From contig NZ_SLUP01000001.1 of assembly GCF_004341235.1 (NCBI RefSeq), forward strand, positions 682,001 to 746,000: DNA of 64,000 nucleotides, in the 5' to 3' direction. The translations under genes and the position numbers were made by a program. The DNA is from Mariniflexile fucanivorans. GTDB lineage: Bacteria; Bacteroidota; Bacteroidia; Flavobacteriales; Flavobacteriaceae. This document shows, piece by piece, positions 34,921-44,990 of this stretch. The notes below the pieces were generated by a model. It was not told the DNA's origin and did not search any database. It worked only from the letters and a program-made list of their open reading frames with translations. How positions within the stretch are numbered: the stretch's first letter is position 1; each line of letters opens with the position of its first letter.

Positions 34921-36330
34921 TCAATATGCTTTTTCATCGCCATGTATGATATTTAGAAGTGTTTGAAAGATGATTTTTAAATCCAATAGCAACGACCAAT
35001 TTTCTATATAAAATATATCGTACTTTATTCTATTGATAATATCTGTATCGGTTTCAACTTCCCCTCTGTAACCTTTTACTTGTGCTAAACCTGTAATGCC
35101 TGGTTTTACATGATGCCTATAAATAAAGTTGTATTTGTCTATTTTTTTAGAATACGCATCGGTATAAGACAGCATATGTGGTCTGGGGCCAACAACACTC
35201 ATGTCTCCCTTTAAAACATTTATGAATTGCGGTAACTCATCCATGCTCGTTTTACGTAAAAACCGTCCGATAGTTGTTACTCTACTATCTTTTTGTTTCA
35301 CATAAGTACCTTTAACTTCATTTGTGATCGTTAACGACCTATATTTATAACAATAGAATTCTTTGTAGTTAATTCCGTTTCTTTTATGGCGATAAAATAA
35401 AGGCCCCTTAGATTCAATTTTGATTAAAATGAATAAGATTATAGACAACCAAGACAGAATAAATATTATTATAAATAGTGAAAAAACAATATCAAAACTT
35501 CTTTTTATAATTTTATTAAAATCATCATTTAAGACACCTTCTTCAATTGATAAAACAGGTATATAGTTGTAATAATCTGCACGAAGCCGTTTAGTAAAAA
35601 GTTTAGACCTATTGGGCACAAATTTAATATTGCAATGATGCATATTAGCATACCTAACATATTCATTTACTTCTTTTTCAGATAGGTCGTCAATGGCACA
35701 ATATATTTCATCTATGTTTTGATTTTTTTCTAAGAAACTGAAACTTTCGGCTATAGTTCCTGTTGTATTTTTATCTTCTGAAATACCAAAAACACCTTTT
35801 AAGTTGTATCCAAGTTCTTTTTTAAGAGTAAATATTTGAGTTAGTTCTTCAATACTTTCTCCACGACCCACAATTATAACGTTTCTTAAATTTCCTTTAA
35901 GGTAAAGCCTAAATGTTTTAAGCACATAATAGCTCACTATTTTTACCAGCCCAATGACGGCAAATGAATATAATAAATAGCGTAAGGTTACAAACGCAGA
36001 TATATCTATACTTCTAAATACCCCCAAAAACGCAAATACAATTATTGAATATATTAGAAATTGCCTAAATAAAATAGACACTACATGGAGAATCGAAGTA
36101 TGCCTATAAACTTTATAAAAATTTAAAAAATAGGTTGATGTTAGCCACAAGACAGTAGAATAAATGGCATAGAGCAAATTTTTATTGTTAAGTAATTTTA
36201 ACGAAAAAAAATACAGGTTTTCATCATTAAAATTTAAAAGATTAAACGCGAAAAAATTTATAACTATAAGATCGAATGTAATTAATATGGGTCTTAATAG
36301 CCATGAATATCTTCCGCGTTTATACTCCAT
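34921..36330 (-). CDS. Polyprenyl glycosylphosphotransferase (initiating PGT), copy 1
   Basis: Starts repeat-unit synthesis by moving a sugar phosphate to undecaprenyl phosphate. The 469-residue chain has about four N-terminal helices, a Rossmann-like domain (about 145-250, NVIIVGRGESIEEL) and the C-terminal catalytic domain with one more helix, KYRSL, the TSMDELPQF box with its catalytic Asp-Glu pair, VVGPRPHM and KPGITGLAQVKGYRGE. This is the WbaP/WcaJ layout. It shares its first residues (EYKRGRYSWLLRP) and last ones (GDEKAY) with the second copy at 37414. The start is 9 bases after the UDP-xylose synthase stop. Confidence 0.93.
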   Translation of the reverse strand: MEYKRGRYSWLLRPILITFDLIVINFFAFNLLNFNDENLYFFSLKLLNNKNLLYAIYSTVLWLTSTYFLNFYKVYRHTSILHVVSILFRQFLIYSIIVFAFLGVFRSIDISAFVTLRYLLYSFAVIGLVKIVSYYVLKTFRLYLKGNLRNVIIVGRGESIEELTQIFTLKKELGYNLKGVFGISEDKNTTGTIAESFSFLEKNQNIDEIYCAIDDLSEKEVNEYVRYANMHHCNIKFVPNRSKLFTKRLRADYYNYIPVLSIEEGVLNDDFNKIIKRSFDIVFSLFIIIFILSWLSIILFILIKIESKGPLFYRHKRNGINYKEFYCYKYRSLTITNEVKGTYVKQKDSRVTTIGRFLRKTSMDELPQFINVLKGDMSVVGPRPHMLSYTDAYSKKIDKYNFIYRHHVKPGITGLAQVKGYRGEVETDTDIINRIKYDIFYIENWSLLLDLKIIFQTLLNIIHGDEKAY

Positions 36331-36339
36331 CAGCTCATT

Positions 36340-37326
36340 TTACTTATTAATAAAACTGGAGAAATCTTTGTGTTCACTTTTATAAAGCTCATCTTCGGTT
36401 AAACCTTTAAAATAGTCATAGGTTATTTTCATCCCTTCTGCTCTATCTACTTTTGGCTCCCAGCCCAATAACTTTTTAGCTAATGTTATATCTGGTTGAC
36501 GTTGCATGGGGTCGTTAACAGGTAAATCTTGATAAATTACTTTTTGGGTTGTTCCTGTTAATTTTATAATTTCTTCAGCAAAATCCTTTATGGAAATTTC
36601 GTGTGGATTTCCAATGTTTACAGGCTCCGCATAGTCGCTTAATAACAATTTATATATTCCGTCTACTTGATCGTCTACATAGCAAAAAGAACGCGTTTGC
36701 GAACCATCTCCAAAAATGGTTAAATCTTCACCTCTAAGTGCTTGCCCCATAAATGCAGGTATTACACGGCCATCATTTAGTCTCATTCTTGGACCGTAGG
36801 TATTAAAAATTCTTACTATACGGGTTTCTACGCCATGAAATCTGTGGTATGCCATGGTAATAGATTCTTGGAAACGTTTGGCTTCATCATATACACCACG
36901 AGGGCCTATGGTATTTACATTTCCGTAATAATCTTCTGTTTGCGGATGTACCAGTGGATCTCCATAAACCTCGGAAGTAGAAGCGATAAGCATTCTAGCA
37001 TTTTTGGCTTTTGCTAAGCCTAATAAATTATGTGTTCCTAAAGAGCCTACTTTTAATGTTTGAATGGGGATTTTTAAGTAGTCGATTGGACTTGCAGGTG
37101 ATGCGAAATGTAGTATGTAATCTAAATCTCCGTCATATTTTATGTATTCGGAAACATCGTGATCTATAAATTCAAAATTCTCGTTGTTTGATAAATGAGC
37201 AATATTCTTTTTATCACCTGTTATAAAATTGTCCATCCCGATAACTTTATACCCTTCTTTAATGAAGCGATCACATAAATGAGAACCTAAAAAACCTGCT
37301 GCCCCTGTAATTAATACTTTTTTCAT
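36340..37326 (-). CDS. UDP-glucuronate decarboxylase (UDP-xylose synthase), SDR family
   Basis: Converts UDP-glucuronate to UDP-xylose, providing xylose for the glycan. The 328-residue enzyme has the NAD-binding GAAGFLGS (8-15), the substrate strand [10 protein letters not shown] and the catalytic [11 protein letters not shown] (YxxxK), the closest pattern to UXS proteins, and [17 protein letters not shown]. It lies between the two phosphoglycosyl transferase genes. No UDP-glucose dehydrogenase (ugd) gene is seen here, so UDP-glucuronate must be made elsewhere. Confidence 0.9.
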   Translation of the reverse strand: MKKVLITGAAGFLGSHLCDRFIKEGYKVIGMDNFITGDKKNIAHLSNNENFEFIDHDVSEYIKYDGDLDYILHFASPASPIDYLKIPIQTLKVGSLGTHNLLGLAKAKNARMLIASTSEVYGDPLVHPQTEDYYGNVNTIGPRGVYDEAKRFQESITMAYHRFHGVETRIVRIFNTYGPRMRLNDGRVIPAFMGQALRGEDLTIFGDGSQTRSFCYVDDQVDGIYKLLLSDYAEPVNIGNPHEISIKDFAEEIIKLTGTTQKVIYQDLPVNDPMQRQPDITLAKKLLGWEPKVDRAEGMKITYDYFKGLTEDELYKSEHKDFSSFINK

Positions 37327-37413
37327 ATGTTGATTTTTATTGTTTCTATATATAAAACTATATTATTGTTGCCAATTAAACATAAAGCATTTAAATTAGG
37401 CTTGTTAAAATAA

Positions 37414-38766
37414 TTAATAAGCCTTTTCGTCTCCTTTAAATATATTTAAAAATGTTTGAATAACGATATTAGCATCTAACAATAAAGACCAATTTTCAAT
37501 ATAAAATATATCGTATTTTACTCTATTTATTATATCTAAATCATTTTCTACCTCGCCTCTATAACCACTAACTTGAGCTAACCCTGTTATACCTGGTTTT
37601 ACATTGTGCCTAACCATATACTTATCTGCTTTCTGCATATATACTTCTGAAAGTGAAATCATATGTGGCCTGGGACCAACAATAGACATGTCTCCAGAAA
37701 ACACGTTATAAAACTGGGGCATTTCATCTAAACTAGTTTTACGTATAAATTTACCCACCTTTGTAACTCTCATATCATTTTTCTTAACATGTAAGTCATC
37801 AGTATTTTTATTTACTGCCATAGATCGGAACTTTAAACAATTAAACTCTTGACCATCTAGACCATGCCTTACTTGTTTAAAAAAAATAGGCCCTTTTGAT
37901 TCTATTCTAATAAGAAATGCTATCAATGGTGTTAACCATGACAGTATAAATAATATCACTAGTGTTGAAAAAACGAGATCAAAAGTTCTTTTAACAAAAG
38001 AGTTTATAGGCTCGTGTAATGTGATTTTTCTTAAAGAAAGAATTGGAATATAGTCATAATACTCAAATTTGAGGTTTTTAGAAAAAATATCTTTATTGTC
38101 TGGTATAAATTTAAGTGTTCTTAAATTATTGTCAGAAAAATCTATTAATCTATTAATTTGCTTATTTGATAACTCAGCAACTGAAAAATAAATTTCATCT
38201 ATATTATTTTCAATGATATAATTAAAACATTTATCCAAAGAAAAATCTACATCATTTATAGAAAAATTTGCTTTAAATTGATATCCATAATCTGGATTAT
38301 CTTTAAAAATATTTATTAACTGCCTTGTTTTGGTATTTTTACCAACTACAATAACTTTTCTCCCATTACCACTTAGAATAGCACGAAATTTTTTTAATAA
38401 AAAAAATGTAAAAAACTTGAAAGACCATATTAATAGAGTAATAAACAAAAGATATTTAGCAAGTGCCAATCTTCCAACATCTGGTTGCTTAAAAAAACCC
38501 ATATAAGCATAAAGAATAATGGCATAAAATATTATTTGTCTAATTAAAAGTGGAGTTATCTGTATTATTTTAGTATGACGGTGAACTTCATAAAAATTAT
38601 TCTTTACAGATATAATTAACCATAAAATAGATATATAAAAATTAAACAGATAATGATTGCTTAAATTAATAGGGATAATAAAAGTTGCCCCATTTATAAT
38701 TATTAAATCAATAAACCCTACTAATGGTTTAATGAATTTTGAATATCTACCCTGTTTATAGTTCAA
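37414..38766 (-). CDS. Polyprenyl glycosylphosphotransferase (initiating PGT), copy 2
   Basis: A 450-residue paralog of the protein at 34921, with the same domain order: about four helices, a Rossmann-like domain (KVIVVGKNTKTRQLI), then the catalytic region with TSLDEMPQFYNVFSGDMSIV, VGPRPHM and KPGITGLAQVSGYRGE. Both start with an NYKQGRYSKFIKP-like segment and end GDEKAY. Two such initiators in one locus are unusual; one may use a different sugar, or they may be a recent duplication. A 276-base gap upstream holds a -7 element. The Asp-Glu pair is intact, so both should be active. Confidence 0.93.
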   Translation of the reverse strand: MNYKQGRYSKFIKPLVGFIDLIIINGATFIIPINLSNHYLFNFYISILWLIISVKNNFYEVHRHTKIIQITPLLIRQIIFYAIILYAYMGFFKQPDVGRLALAKYLLFITLLIWSFKFFTFFLLKKFRAILSGNGRKVIVVGKNTKTRQLINIFKDNPDYGYQFKANFSINDVDFSLDKCFNYIIENNIDEIYFSVAELSNKQINRLIDFSDNNLRTLKFIPDNKDIFSKNLKFEYYDYIPILSLRKITLHEPINSFVKRTFDLVFSTLVILFILSWLTPLIAFLIRIESKGPIFFKQVRHGLDGQEFNCLKFRSMAVNKNTDDLHVKKNDMRVTKVGKFIRKTSLDEMPQFYNVFSGDMSIVGPRPHMISLSEVYMQKADKYMVRHNVKPGITGLAQVSGYRGEVENDLDIINRVKYDIFYIENWSLLLDANIVIQTFLNIFKGDEKAY

Positions 38767-38927
38767 TTTTTTTATTTTAAATATACAAATAGCTCTTTTA
38801 TAATATCTTTACTAACTTGAAAATTGATTGGTTTATTTGAATTAATACAAAAGGACGAAAAAAATATGAATCTTAGTTACATTTAACTAATGAAAATCTA
38901 ATCAAAACCGGATAACCATAATGAAAG

Positions 38928-38935
38928 CAAAAATA
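38928..38935 (-). promoter_or_regulatory. -7 element TATTTTTG upstream of the PGT-uxs-PGT unit
   Basis: On the minus strand, 162 bases before the PGT copy 2 start. It could let the distal five-gene block be transcribed apart from the rest. The rest of this AT-rich gap (38767-39042) shows no ORF. Confidence 0.45.
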
Positions 38936-39042
38936 CCTTAATTTATTCTATTTTATTCTTTGGTAAATTTCTTTTTAGAGAATTAATTATTAAACATCTC
39001 ATTATGCAAATAAAGAATAAATGATTGATTTAAGAAATTAAA

Positions 39043-39801
39043 TTATAACCTTTTAAAACCATATGCCTTAAATCTAAGATGTACTACTAAAAAAATAATC
39101 ATCATTAAAGTACATGTTAAAATATTTTTTTTTAAAAATAAACGATAAAAATTATAGTTTTCCCTAATCAACACAAATTTGTTCGTGCTCAAAGATGTTG
39201 TGTTAGAAGTTCTGTAATAAGCAAGTGGTTTAGGTAAACAATGAGCTATTTTCGCCTTTTCTAAAATATTAAACCATAGCCCCCAGTCCTGTCTCTTTCT
39301 ATAATCTGGCATATAAACCTTACCTAATAATTTAGTGTCATATATTGCTGTTAAAGTCTTTATATAATTGTTTCGCAACAATTGTTTTGCATTTATCGTT
39401 TTTGGAGATAAAATAATTTTTGTTGGTTCCTCTCTATCATTCAATTGATAAAACCTAGTATAGGAAAAACTAAAATTATTTTTTAACATAAAATCTATTT
39501 GCATTTTTAGTTTATCCTTATGCCAAAAGTCATCACTATCTAAAAAAGCAATAAATCTCATTTCTGATATCTCAATTCCTTTATTTCTTGCTAAACCTGC
39601 ACCAACATTACAATCAAAAAAATAAAACTTTACTCTCGAATCTATTTCTGCATATTTCTTAATAATGTTTCTTGATCCATCTGTTGAACAATCATCTATT
39701 AAAATTAGTTCCCAATCTTTAAAAGTTTGATTAAAGACAGATTCAATACATTGTGTTAAAAAATTTTCACAATTATAAACAGGAATAATTATCGAGACCA
39801 T
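39043..39801 (-). CDS. Glycosyltransferase family 2 (TuaG-like), copy b
   Basis: A 252-residue GT-A glycosyltransferase, with VSIIIPVYNCENFLTQCIES, the metal site FLDSDDFW, YRKRQDWGLWFNI and LAYYRTS. It is paralogous to the protein at 34135, and each of the two lies on the outer side of a PGT gene. The last 40 residues contain a hydrophobic stretch (TCTLMMIIFLVVHLRF), likely a membrane-associated helix. It overlaps the ligase gene by 13 bases. Confidence 0.88.
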   Translation of the reverse strand: MVSIIIPVYNCENFLTQCIESVFNQTFKDWELILIDDCSTDGSRNIIKKYAEIDSRVKFYFFDCNVGAGLARNKGIEISEMRFIAFLDSDDFWHKDKLKMQIDFMLKNNFSFSYTRFYQLNDREEPTKIILSPKTINAKQLLRNNYIKTLTAIYDTKLLGKVYMPDYRKRQDWGLWFNILEKAKIAHCLPKPLAYYRTSNTTSLSTNKFVLIRENYNFYRLFLKKNILTCTLMMIIFLVVHLRFKAYGFKRL

Positions 39802-41498
39802 CTTAACTTCAATTTAAATGTTTGTAAGTAAATGGCAAAGATAAAACTTACTAAAATTAATCCCCATTGTCTATACAATAAAGATTCAAATAAAAAATTA
39901 AAGAGTACTATTAATAAAAAAAACATATACTCATTTCTATTATTAATAGTACTCTTTATTAAAATAAATGGGGATAAACAAAATAAAATAAATAATAAAA
40001 AACCTAAAAAGCCAGAATTAAATAAACTTTGAATATATTGATTATGAGTATTAAAATCATGATTGTATATTGTTTTAACTGCATTTTTCCCGTTTATATT
40101 ACCATAACCAAACCAATAATTCTTATCTATTAAGTTGTAATAATTTTCATAGATATGAATCCGTTCATTAGTGCTTAAATTTTCTAAATCTCCTTTATTA
40201 TCTATAGTTAGTGTTTTATACATATCAACAAACCTATCTATTGCATAACCTTTAAATCCAATTAAAACAACAATAAAACAAATAAGACAAAAGGCAACAG
40301 TATATTTATTGCGATATATACATTTATAATAATAAATGGGAAACAAAATAATCAAACTAATAATTACCGCTTTTGAAGCTAAACTAAAAATAATGAAAAT
40401 ATTTATAGCTATAAAAAGATACCGAATCCATTTGTTTAAAAACTGATTAAAAAGTAAAAACATTAAAGAAAAAGTAAAAACCAAACTCATATATGTTCCA
40501 TGAGCATAACTATGAAGGCTACTAAAACTTGTTATTTTATAGCTTAACAATGATTTTTTTTGTAATAAATCTTGCCCTGAACTTAAATAAAACTTGGGGG
40601 GTAGTAACTGAATTAACTTGTTGCTTTTTTGTTGTTCAGCATACCATTTATTACCACCATTTTCACTAACCAAAGAAAAGTGAAACCATTCTCTAGTAGA
40701 TTTTCTTTGAGGTTTATCTTTTAATATAAACTTAAAATAACCATTTGGCAACAATTTAGTTTCAGCCTTAATGCCTTTTTGAGTCAACCCAATCTGCCCT
40801 GTTTTAGCATTAAACCAGGCTCCTTGACTCTGTTTTTTATTAAAATTACGAAAGTATACCCAAACGTCTTGATTACTTTTCTTAACCTTGATAGTTAATT
40901 CTCTAATTACCGAATCTTTCTTGTTCCATTTTGATAAAGACCCTACTTTTCTAAATGAATTTGTTTTTGAAGTTGTCCCTATCTCAAACTCAAAAACAGA
41001 ATCGTTAGGTTTATAATTATCGATTGAGGTTATTCCACTTTTTATCCATTCATTTTTTTTAAATTCTTGTTGATTAAAATATTTCATATATCCTGTTACC
41101 CATAATAGAATAAAGACCACTCCAAGCGAAGAGATTATAATTGAAGAAATATTTAGCATTTTTTTTATTCCAATTTCATTTAAATTTGAAGTAAAAACAA
41201 ATAGGGGTACTATAATAATTACCAAATTTCTTAACAAAAAATCAAAATTTATAATTCCAAAATAAACGTCAATAAGAAATGAAATTATTATTGATATATA
41301 ATAGATAATAAAAGGTAATAATAAAATTTTAGGGAAATTAATTTCTCTTTGTTTAGTTATTAATTTATAAATAACAATCAAAAAAAGAATTACTAAAAGT
41401 ATACTAGAATACTTAATAGGCAATAGTAATGATGGAATCACTAAACTTCCTGTAAAAACACAAAAGGACTTGTTATTTATTAGTAACTTATTTAACAT
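39789..41498 (-). CDS. O-antigen ligase/polymerase-like membrane protein with inserted soluble domain
   Basis: A 569-residue polytopic protein of the Wzy_C/WaaL superfamily. The C-terminal loop has FNTHNQYIQSLFNSGFLGFL, the conserved HNxYLQ segment followed by a Gly-rich turn, which marks the family. Unusually, residues about 141-325 form a soluble, Lys/Ser/Asn-rich insertion between two membrane helices. Within it, AWFNAKTGQIG (227-237) and LLPNGYFKF (249-257) resemble the repeated strands of jelly-roll carbohydrate-binding domains. The insert would lie in the periplasm if the usual topology holds. With EpsG at 43874, there are two polymerase or ligase candidates in this locus. Confidence 0.85.
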   Translation of the reverse strand: MLNKLLINNKSFCVFTGSLVIPSLLLPIKYSSILLVILFLIVIYKLITKQREINFPKILLLPFIIYYISIIISFLIDVYFGIINFDFLLRNLVIIIVPLFVFTSNLNEIGIKKMLNISSIIISSLGVVFILLWVTGYMKYFNQQEFKKNEWIKSGITSIDNYKPNDSVFEFEIGTTSKTNSFRKVGSLSKWNKKDSVIRELTIKVKKSNQDVWVYFRNFNKKQSQGAWFNAKTGQIGLTQKGIKAETKLLPNGYFKFILKDKPQRKSTREWFHFSLVSENGGNKWYAEQQKSNKLIQLLPPKFYLSSGQDLLQKKSLLSYKITSFSSLHSYAHGTYMSLVFTFSLMFLLFNQFLNKWIRYLFIAINIFIIFSLASKAVIISLIILFPIYYYKCIYRNKYTVAFCLICFIVVLIGFKGYAIDRFVDMYKTLTIDNKGDLENLSTNERIHIYENYYNLIDKNYWFGYGNINGKNAVKTIYNHDFNTHNQYIQSLFNSGFLGFLLFILFCLSPFILIKSTINNRNEYMFFLLIVLFNFLFESLLYRQWGLILVSFIFAIYLQTFKLKLRWSR

Positions 41499-42564
41499 TT
41501 CTAAACATTTCTTTAATTAGAATACTGTTGGTACTCCATAAGTCATCTGGAAAAAATTTGTTTATATTATTTCTGTAACTACCATTATTTCTTAAGACTT
41601 TTTGAACAGATTTACAAAAGTCTATTACATTATCTTTTTCTACTATTTCTACAACTTTTCCAGTTCCAAAAGCTTCTTTAAAATTTCCAACATTATATGC
41701 GACAAAAGGCACCCCTAAACCTATGGATGTATAGGCTACACCGCTTTGACTTATTTCTTTATAAGGTAACCAAAGCATAGAAGCCTCTACTATTTTTTTA
41801 ATTAAAAAATTGGTTGAAACTTCATTTGGATAAATTTTAATTCTATCTGATAAATTATAATCTAAAACTCTCTTATTAAGTGCTTCAATGTAATTTGGTT
41901 CTCCATATCCTATAATCTCTAAAAAAAAAGATTCCTGACTCTCTTTTAACATCTTAGCAACTTCTATAGCGTCTTCTATCCCTTTATATTTAGAAATATA
42001 TCCTATAATTAAACAATTATTACTATTTGAATTAAATATTGGTTTTCTAAACTCTTTAAAGAATAATCCATGCTGAATTTTAATTATATTTGATTTACCA
42101 TTGATTTTGTGAATAATAGTTTTGATATTTTTAGTTTGAACTGCAATATTTTTAACTTTATTATAAAGTAAATTATAACGTTTTTTTATTTTGAAATTTT
42201 CATTATTATGAGGATATAAGTTATGCACAATGTATATGACAGGAATTTTTTTTTGGAGAAAAGACACCAAATAAACTTCAAAACTAAAATATCGAAGTAG
42301 TTGCAACCACTGAATCACTATTCCATCAAATTTTTTAAAATTTAATAAAAGCCAAATCCAGTTAAGTAAATAATCAATTAATTTTAATCCTGTGTTTACA
42401 CCTAAATAAGTATTGGTTTCTTTAAAGACATCCAAAAAAGGAGGTTTTTTTTTTCCTAAAATAAAAACTTCTACATTAGAGCATTTTAGACCATTAGACA
42501 GATAATGCGTGTATATTGCAGAAGTTCCATTAAAATCAACTATTAAAATTTTTTTTTCTTTCAT
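41488..42564 (-). CDS. Glycosyltransferase family 4
   Basis: A 358-residue GT-B-type retaining glycosyltransferase. The C-terminal half has IIGYISKYKGIEDAIEVAKM and the nucleotide-sugar site PYKEISQSGVAYTSIGLGVP. Its donor and acceptor are unknown. It overlaps the ligase gene by 11 bases and follows the acetyltransferase by 3, so it is within the same transcription unit. The N-terminal region includes IVIQWLQLLRYF and KIPVIYIVHNLYPHN. Confidence 0.87.
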   Translation of the reverse strand: MKEKKILIVDFNGTSAIYTHYLSNGLKCSNVEVFILGKKKPPFLDVFKETNTYLGVNTGLKLIDYLLNWIWLLLNFKKFDGIVIQWLQLLRYFSFEVYLVSFLQKKIPVIYIVHNLYPHNNENFKIKKRYNLLYNKVKNIAVQTKNIKTIIHKINGKSNIIKIQHGLFFKEFRKPIFNSNSNNCLIIGYISKYKGIEDAIEVAKMLKESQESFFLEIIGYGEPNYIEALNKRVLDYNLSDRIKIYPNEVSTNFLIKKIVEASMLWLPYKEISQSGVAYTSIGLGVPFVAYNVGNFKEAFGTGKVVEIVEKDNVIDFCKSVQKVLRNNGSYRNNINKFFPDDLWSTNSILIKEMFRNVK

Positions 42565-42567
42565 ATT

Positions 42568-43113
42568 TTAATCAAAAGGAGGAAACCAACGACAATTATA
42601 GTTTAAATTTTTATTTCTTAAAGACATGAATTTTGAAGGTACGCCTCCAACAATATTATATTCTTCAACATCTTTACTAACTACAGATCCCGCCGCAACA
42701 ACTGAACCCTTGCATAACTTTACGCCAGGAAGTATAATTGCGTTAGTTCCTATCCATACATAATCTTCAATGATAATTTGCTTTTTAATATATTTAAAAT
42801 CACTACTATTAACATCATGCGAAGCTGTGATAAACTGAACCCCAGGCGAGACAGAAACATTATTCCCAATAATCAAACCACCACGTCCATCTAAATAACA
42901 CCCTCTACTGATAGCGCTATTATTTCCTATCTTAATATTTCTCTTATTAATAATCACATTCATGTGTATGCTACTACCTGAACCTATTTTAATTCCAATT
43001 ATTAATTTATAATAAAAATGCCTTATGAAATAAAAGGGTATTTTATTTATTATGTGATTTGGAAGGTAATGGATAAGAAAGTAAAAGGGAATCCATAAAA
43101 TTTTCTTTTTCAT
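42568..43113 (-). CDS. Hexapeptide acyltransferase (sugar O-acetyltransferase-like), first
   Basis: A 181-residue left-handed beta-helix enzyme with the isoleucine-patch pattern from about 45 on (IGSGSSIHMNVIINKRNIKI), the putative active-site His in ITASHDV and the closing EYNIVGGVPSKFM. Family members use acetyl-CoA to decorate sugars. The first 40 residues include a hydrophobic stretch (WIPFYFLIHYLP) that may sit at the membrane. Substrate unknown. Confidence 0.86.
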   Translation of the reverse strand: MKKKILWIPFYFLIHYLPNHIINKIPFYFIRHFYYKLIIGIKIGSGSSIHMNVIINKRNIKIGNNSAISRGCYLDGRGGLIIGNNVSVSPGVQFITASHDVNSSDFKYIKKQIIIEDYVWIGTNAIILPGVKLCKGSVVAAGSVVSKDVEEYNIVGGVPSKFMSLRNKNLNYNCRWFPPFD

Positions 43114-43116
43114 AAA

Positions 43117-43887
43117 CTATAACAATTTAAATTCTTGTAATATCAAAATCCCTTTTTTAATCATTCCATAAATAAATACAAATATAGGATTAAACCCATT
43201 ATTTAACATAGCCCTCTGATTTTCATTTAAAGCTACACTTTTAAATTTTGTGCTTACTCCTCCTAATCTCATAAAAGTAACATTAGAACATTTTTTAAAT
43301 TTAACACCTAACTTAAAAGCCCTAAACAAAAAGTCTGTATCAATTGCTATTTTATAATCTAAATTAAATCCGCCTACTAAATCGTAAGTTTTTCTTGTTG
43401 CAAAACAAGTTGTATGAGAAAAACCAAAATTTAAATAAATTCTTTTAGGATTAAATTTTTTATCCATAACTTCAGTAACCTCATTCTTTTCATTAACCCT
43501 TTTACAAACTCCATAAGATAATTCAGAATTATTAATATTCAAACAATTTACAACATTTTCAACTGCCATATTATCATACCAATCATCAGAATTCAGCATT
43601 CCAATTATATCTCCTGTTGAAAGTTTTAAACCTTTATTCCAAGCATCAGCAATACCTTCATCTTTCTCGCTCAAAAATTTAAACAAAATATTTCTACTTT
43701 TAATTTTATCTTCATATTGATTTATTATTGAGACCGTTTCATCTAATGATTGGCCATCAACAATTATATATTCTAGATTATCATAAGTTTGATTTAATAA
43801 TGACTCAATTGTGTCTTTGACTGTATTTTCATTATTAAAAGTAATAGTGATAATACTAACTAATGGTCTTTTTTTACGGTGTAACAC
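43117..43887 (-). CDS. Glycosyltransferase family 2
   Basis: A 256-residue GT-A enzyme, of another subtype from the two TuaG-like ones: VSIITITFNNENTVKDTIES, DAWNKGLKLSTGDIIGMLNS followed by DDWYD (the DxD-like metal site) and YKIAIDTDFLFRAF. It resembles colanic-acid-type transferases. It overlaps the EpsG gene by 14 bases. Linkage and sugar unknown. Confidence 0.88.
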   Translation of the reverse strand: MLHRKKRPLVSIITITFNNENTVKDTIESLLNQTYDNLEYIIVDGQSLDETVSIINQYEDKIKSRNILFKFLSEKDEGIADAWNKGLKLSTGDIIGMLNSDDWYDNMAVENVVNCLNINNSELSYGVCKRVNEKNEVTEVMDKKFNPKRIYLNFGFSHTTCFATRKTYDLVGGFNLDYKIAIDTDFLFRAFKLGVKFKKCSNVTFMRLGGVSTKFKSVALNENQRAMLNNGFNPIFVFIYGMIKKGILILQEFKLL

Positions 43888-44941
43888 TTTTAAAATGAGT
43901 TTTATCTGTTAAAAAAAATACACGATATGGAATATTAGGATCTTTATGTATGTTTTTTGTTCCTAGCCATAAAGTAAAAATAAAGAAACAAAAACCAACT
44001 ATATAAGTTATTTGTTTTAAAAGCCTCCTTTGCTTTATGATCTGAATAACCTCTGGTGCTAATAAAATAAAAAAGACAATAAAATATAGCGCTCCTCTAT
44101 ACCCTGCATGGCCATAAGGCGCTAGGCTTGACCATATAAATAACCCAACATAAAAAGTGTTTATATAAAAGTTATAGACTAAATCCTCCTTTTTTTTATC
44201 TACAAAAAATAAAATAAAAAAACCAATAATTTGAAATAACAATAAAAGCTTATCTCCACCTACACCTACATTCTCATCTAAATATTTCAAATAATGTGGA
44301 AGTAAGTATTCAACAAGGAAATAAAGTAATTTAGAAGAAAAGAAACCTCCTATAAATATTATAATAAAGTGTATGTTTTTAAGCTTTAAATTATAAATCC
44401 AATATAGCACTATCGCTACAATTGCCGTTTTATGAAAAAATACAGCCACAAATATTGCTATTAAAAAATAAAGTAATTTTCTAGAACTTATATATCTCAG
44501 CGAATAGAATACTATAGAAAGAGCCATATATTGCCTAACTATAGAGAATGAGTTGAGAAAAAATATTGGGAATGATAGAAACACTAAAGTAGAAATAACA
44601 AAATCTTTGCTTTCTCTTTTAATCACTTTATATGTCAAAAACATTATTAAAAATGAGGATACAATAAAAAAGAATTGAGTAAATTTAATATAACTAGAAA
44701 AAATGACTAGCTCTCTACTTAAAAAATCAAACCTATTTAACTGTGCCTCAAGCCATCTTGATTTTCCCTCAATTAAATTATAATACATTTCGAAATCATA
44801 ACCAACATCAAAACGAAAAGCACTAAATATGAAAATAAAAAAATACGCTAACCAATAAAAATTAACACCTTCAACTATTTTATATTTCCCTGCCTCCAAA
44901 AGTAGAAATACAACAATAAAAAAAAGAATGTAAATAAACAT
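43874..44941 (-). CDS. EpsG-family polysaccharide polymerase-like protein
   Basis: A 355-residue multispan protein of about 9-10 helices. The pattern FRFDVGYDFEMYYNL near residues 42-56 matches EpsG/Wzy-like polymerases (RxDxGxDY...Y). It is probably the polymerase that joins repeat units after flipping. The neighbouring Wzx at 46628 and the Wzz at 51296 complete the Wzx/Wzy set. A Wzy role is by analogy, as polymerases vary greatly in sequence. Confidence 0.82.
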   Translation of the reverse strand: MFIYILFFIVVFLLLEAGKYKIVEGVNFYWLAYFFIFIFSAFRFDVGYDFEMYYNLIEGKSRWLEAQLNRFDFLSRELVIFSSYIKFTQFFFIVSSFLIMFLTYKVIKRESKDFVISTLVFLSFPIFFLNSFSIVRQYMALSIVFYSLRYISSRKLLYFLIAIFVAVFFHKTAIVAIVLYWIYNLKLKNIHFIIIFIGGFFSSKLLYFLVEYLLPHYLKYLDENVGVGGDKLLLLFQIIGFFILFFVDKKKEDLVYNFYINTFYVGLFIWSSLAPYGHAGYRGALYFIVFFILLAPEVIQIIKQRRLLKQITYIVGFCFFIFTLWLGTKNIHKDPNIPYRVFFLTDKTHFKSVTP

Positions 44942-44990
44942 ATACTTATTTTTCTTATAAGGAGATAGTGATGAAATTTAAATAAACATT

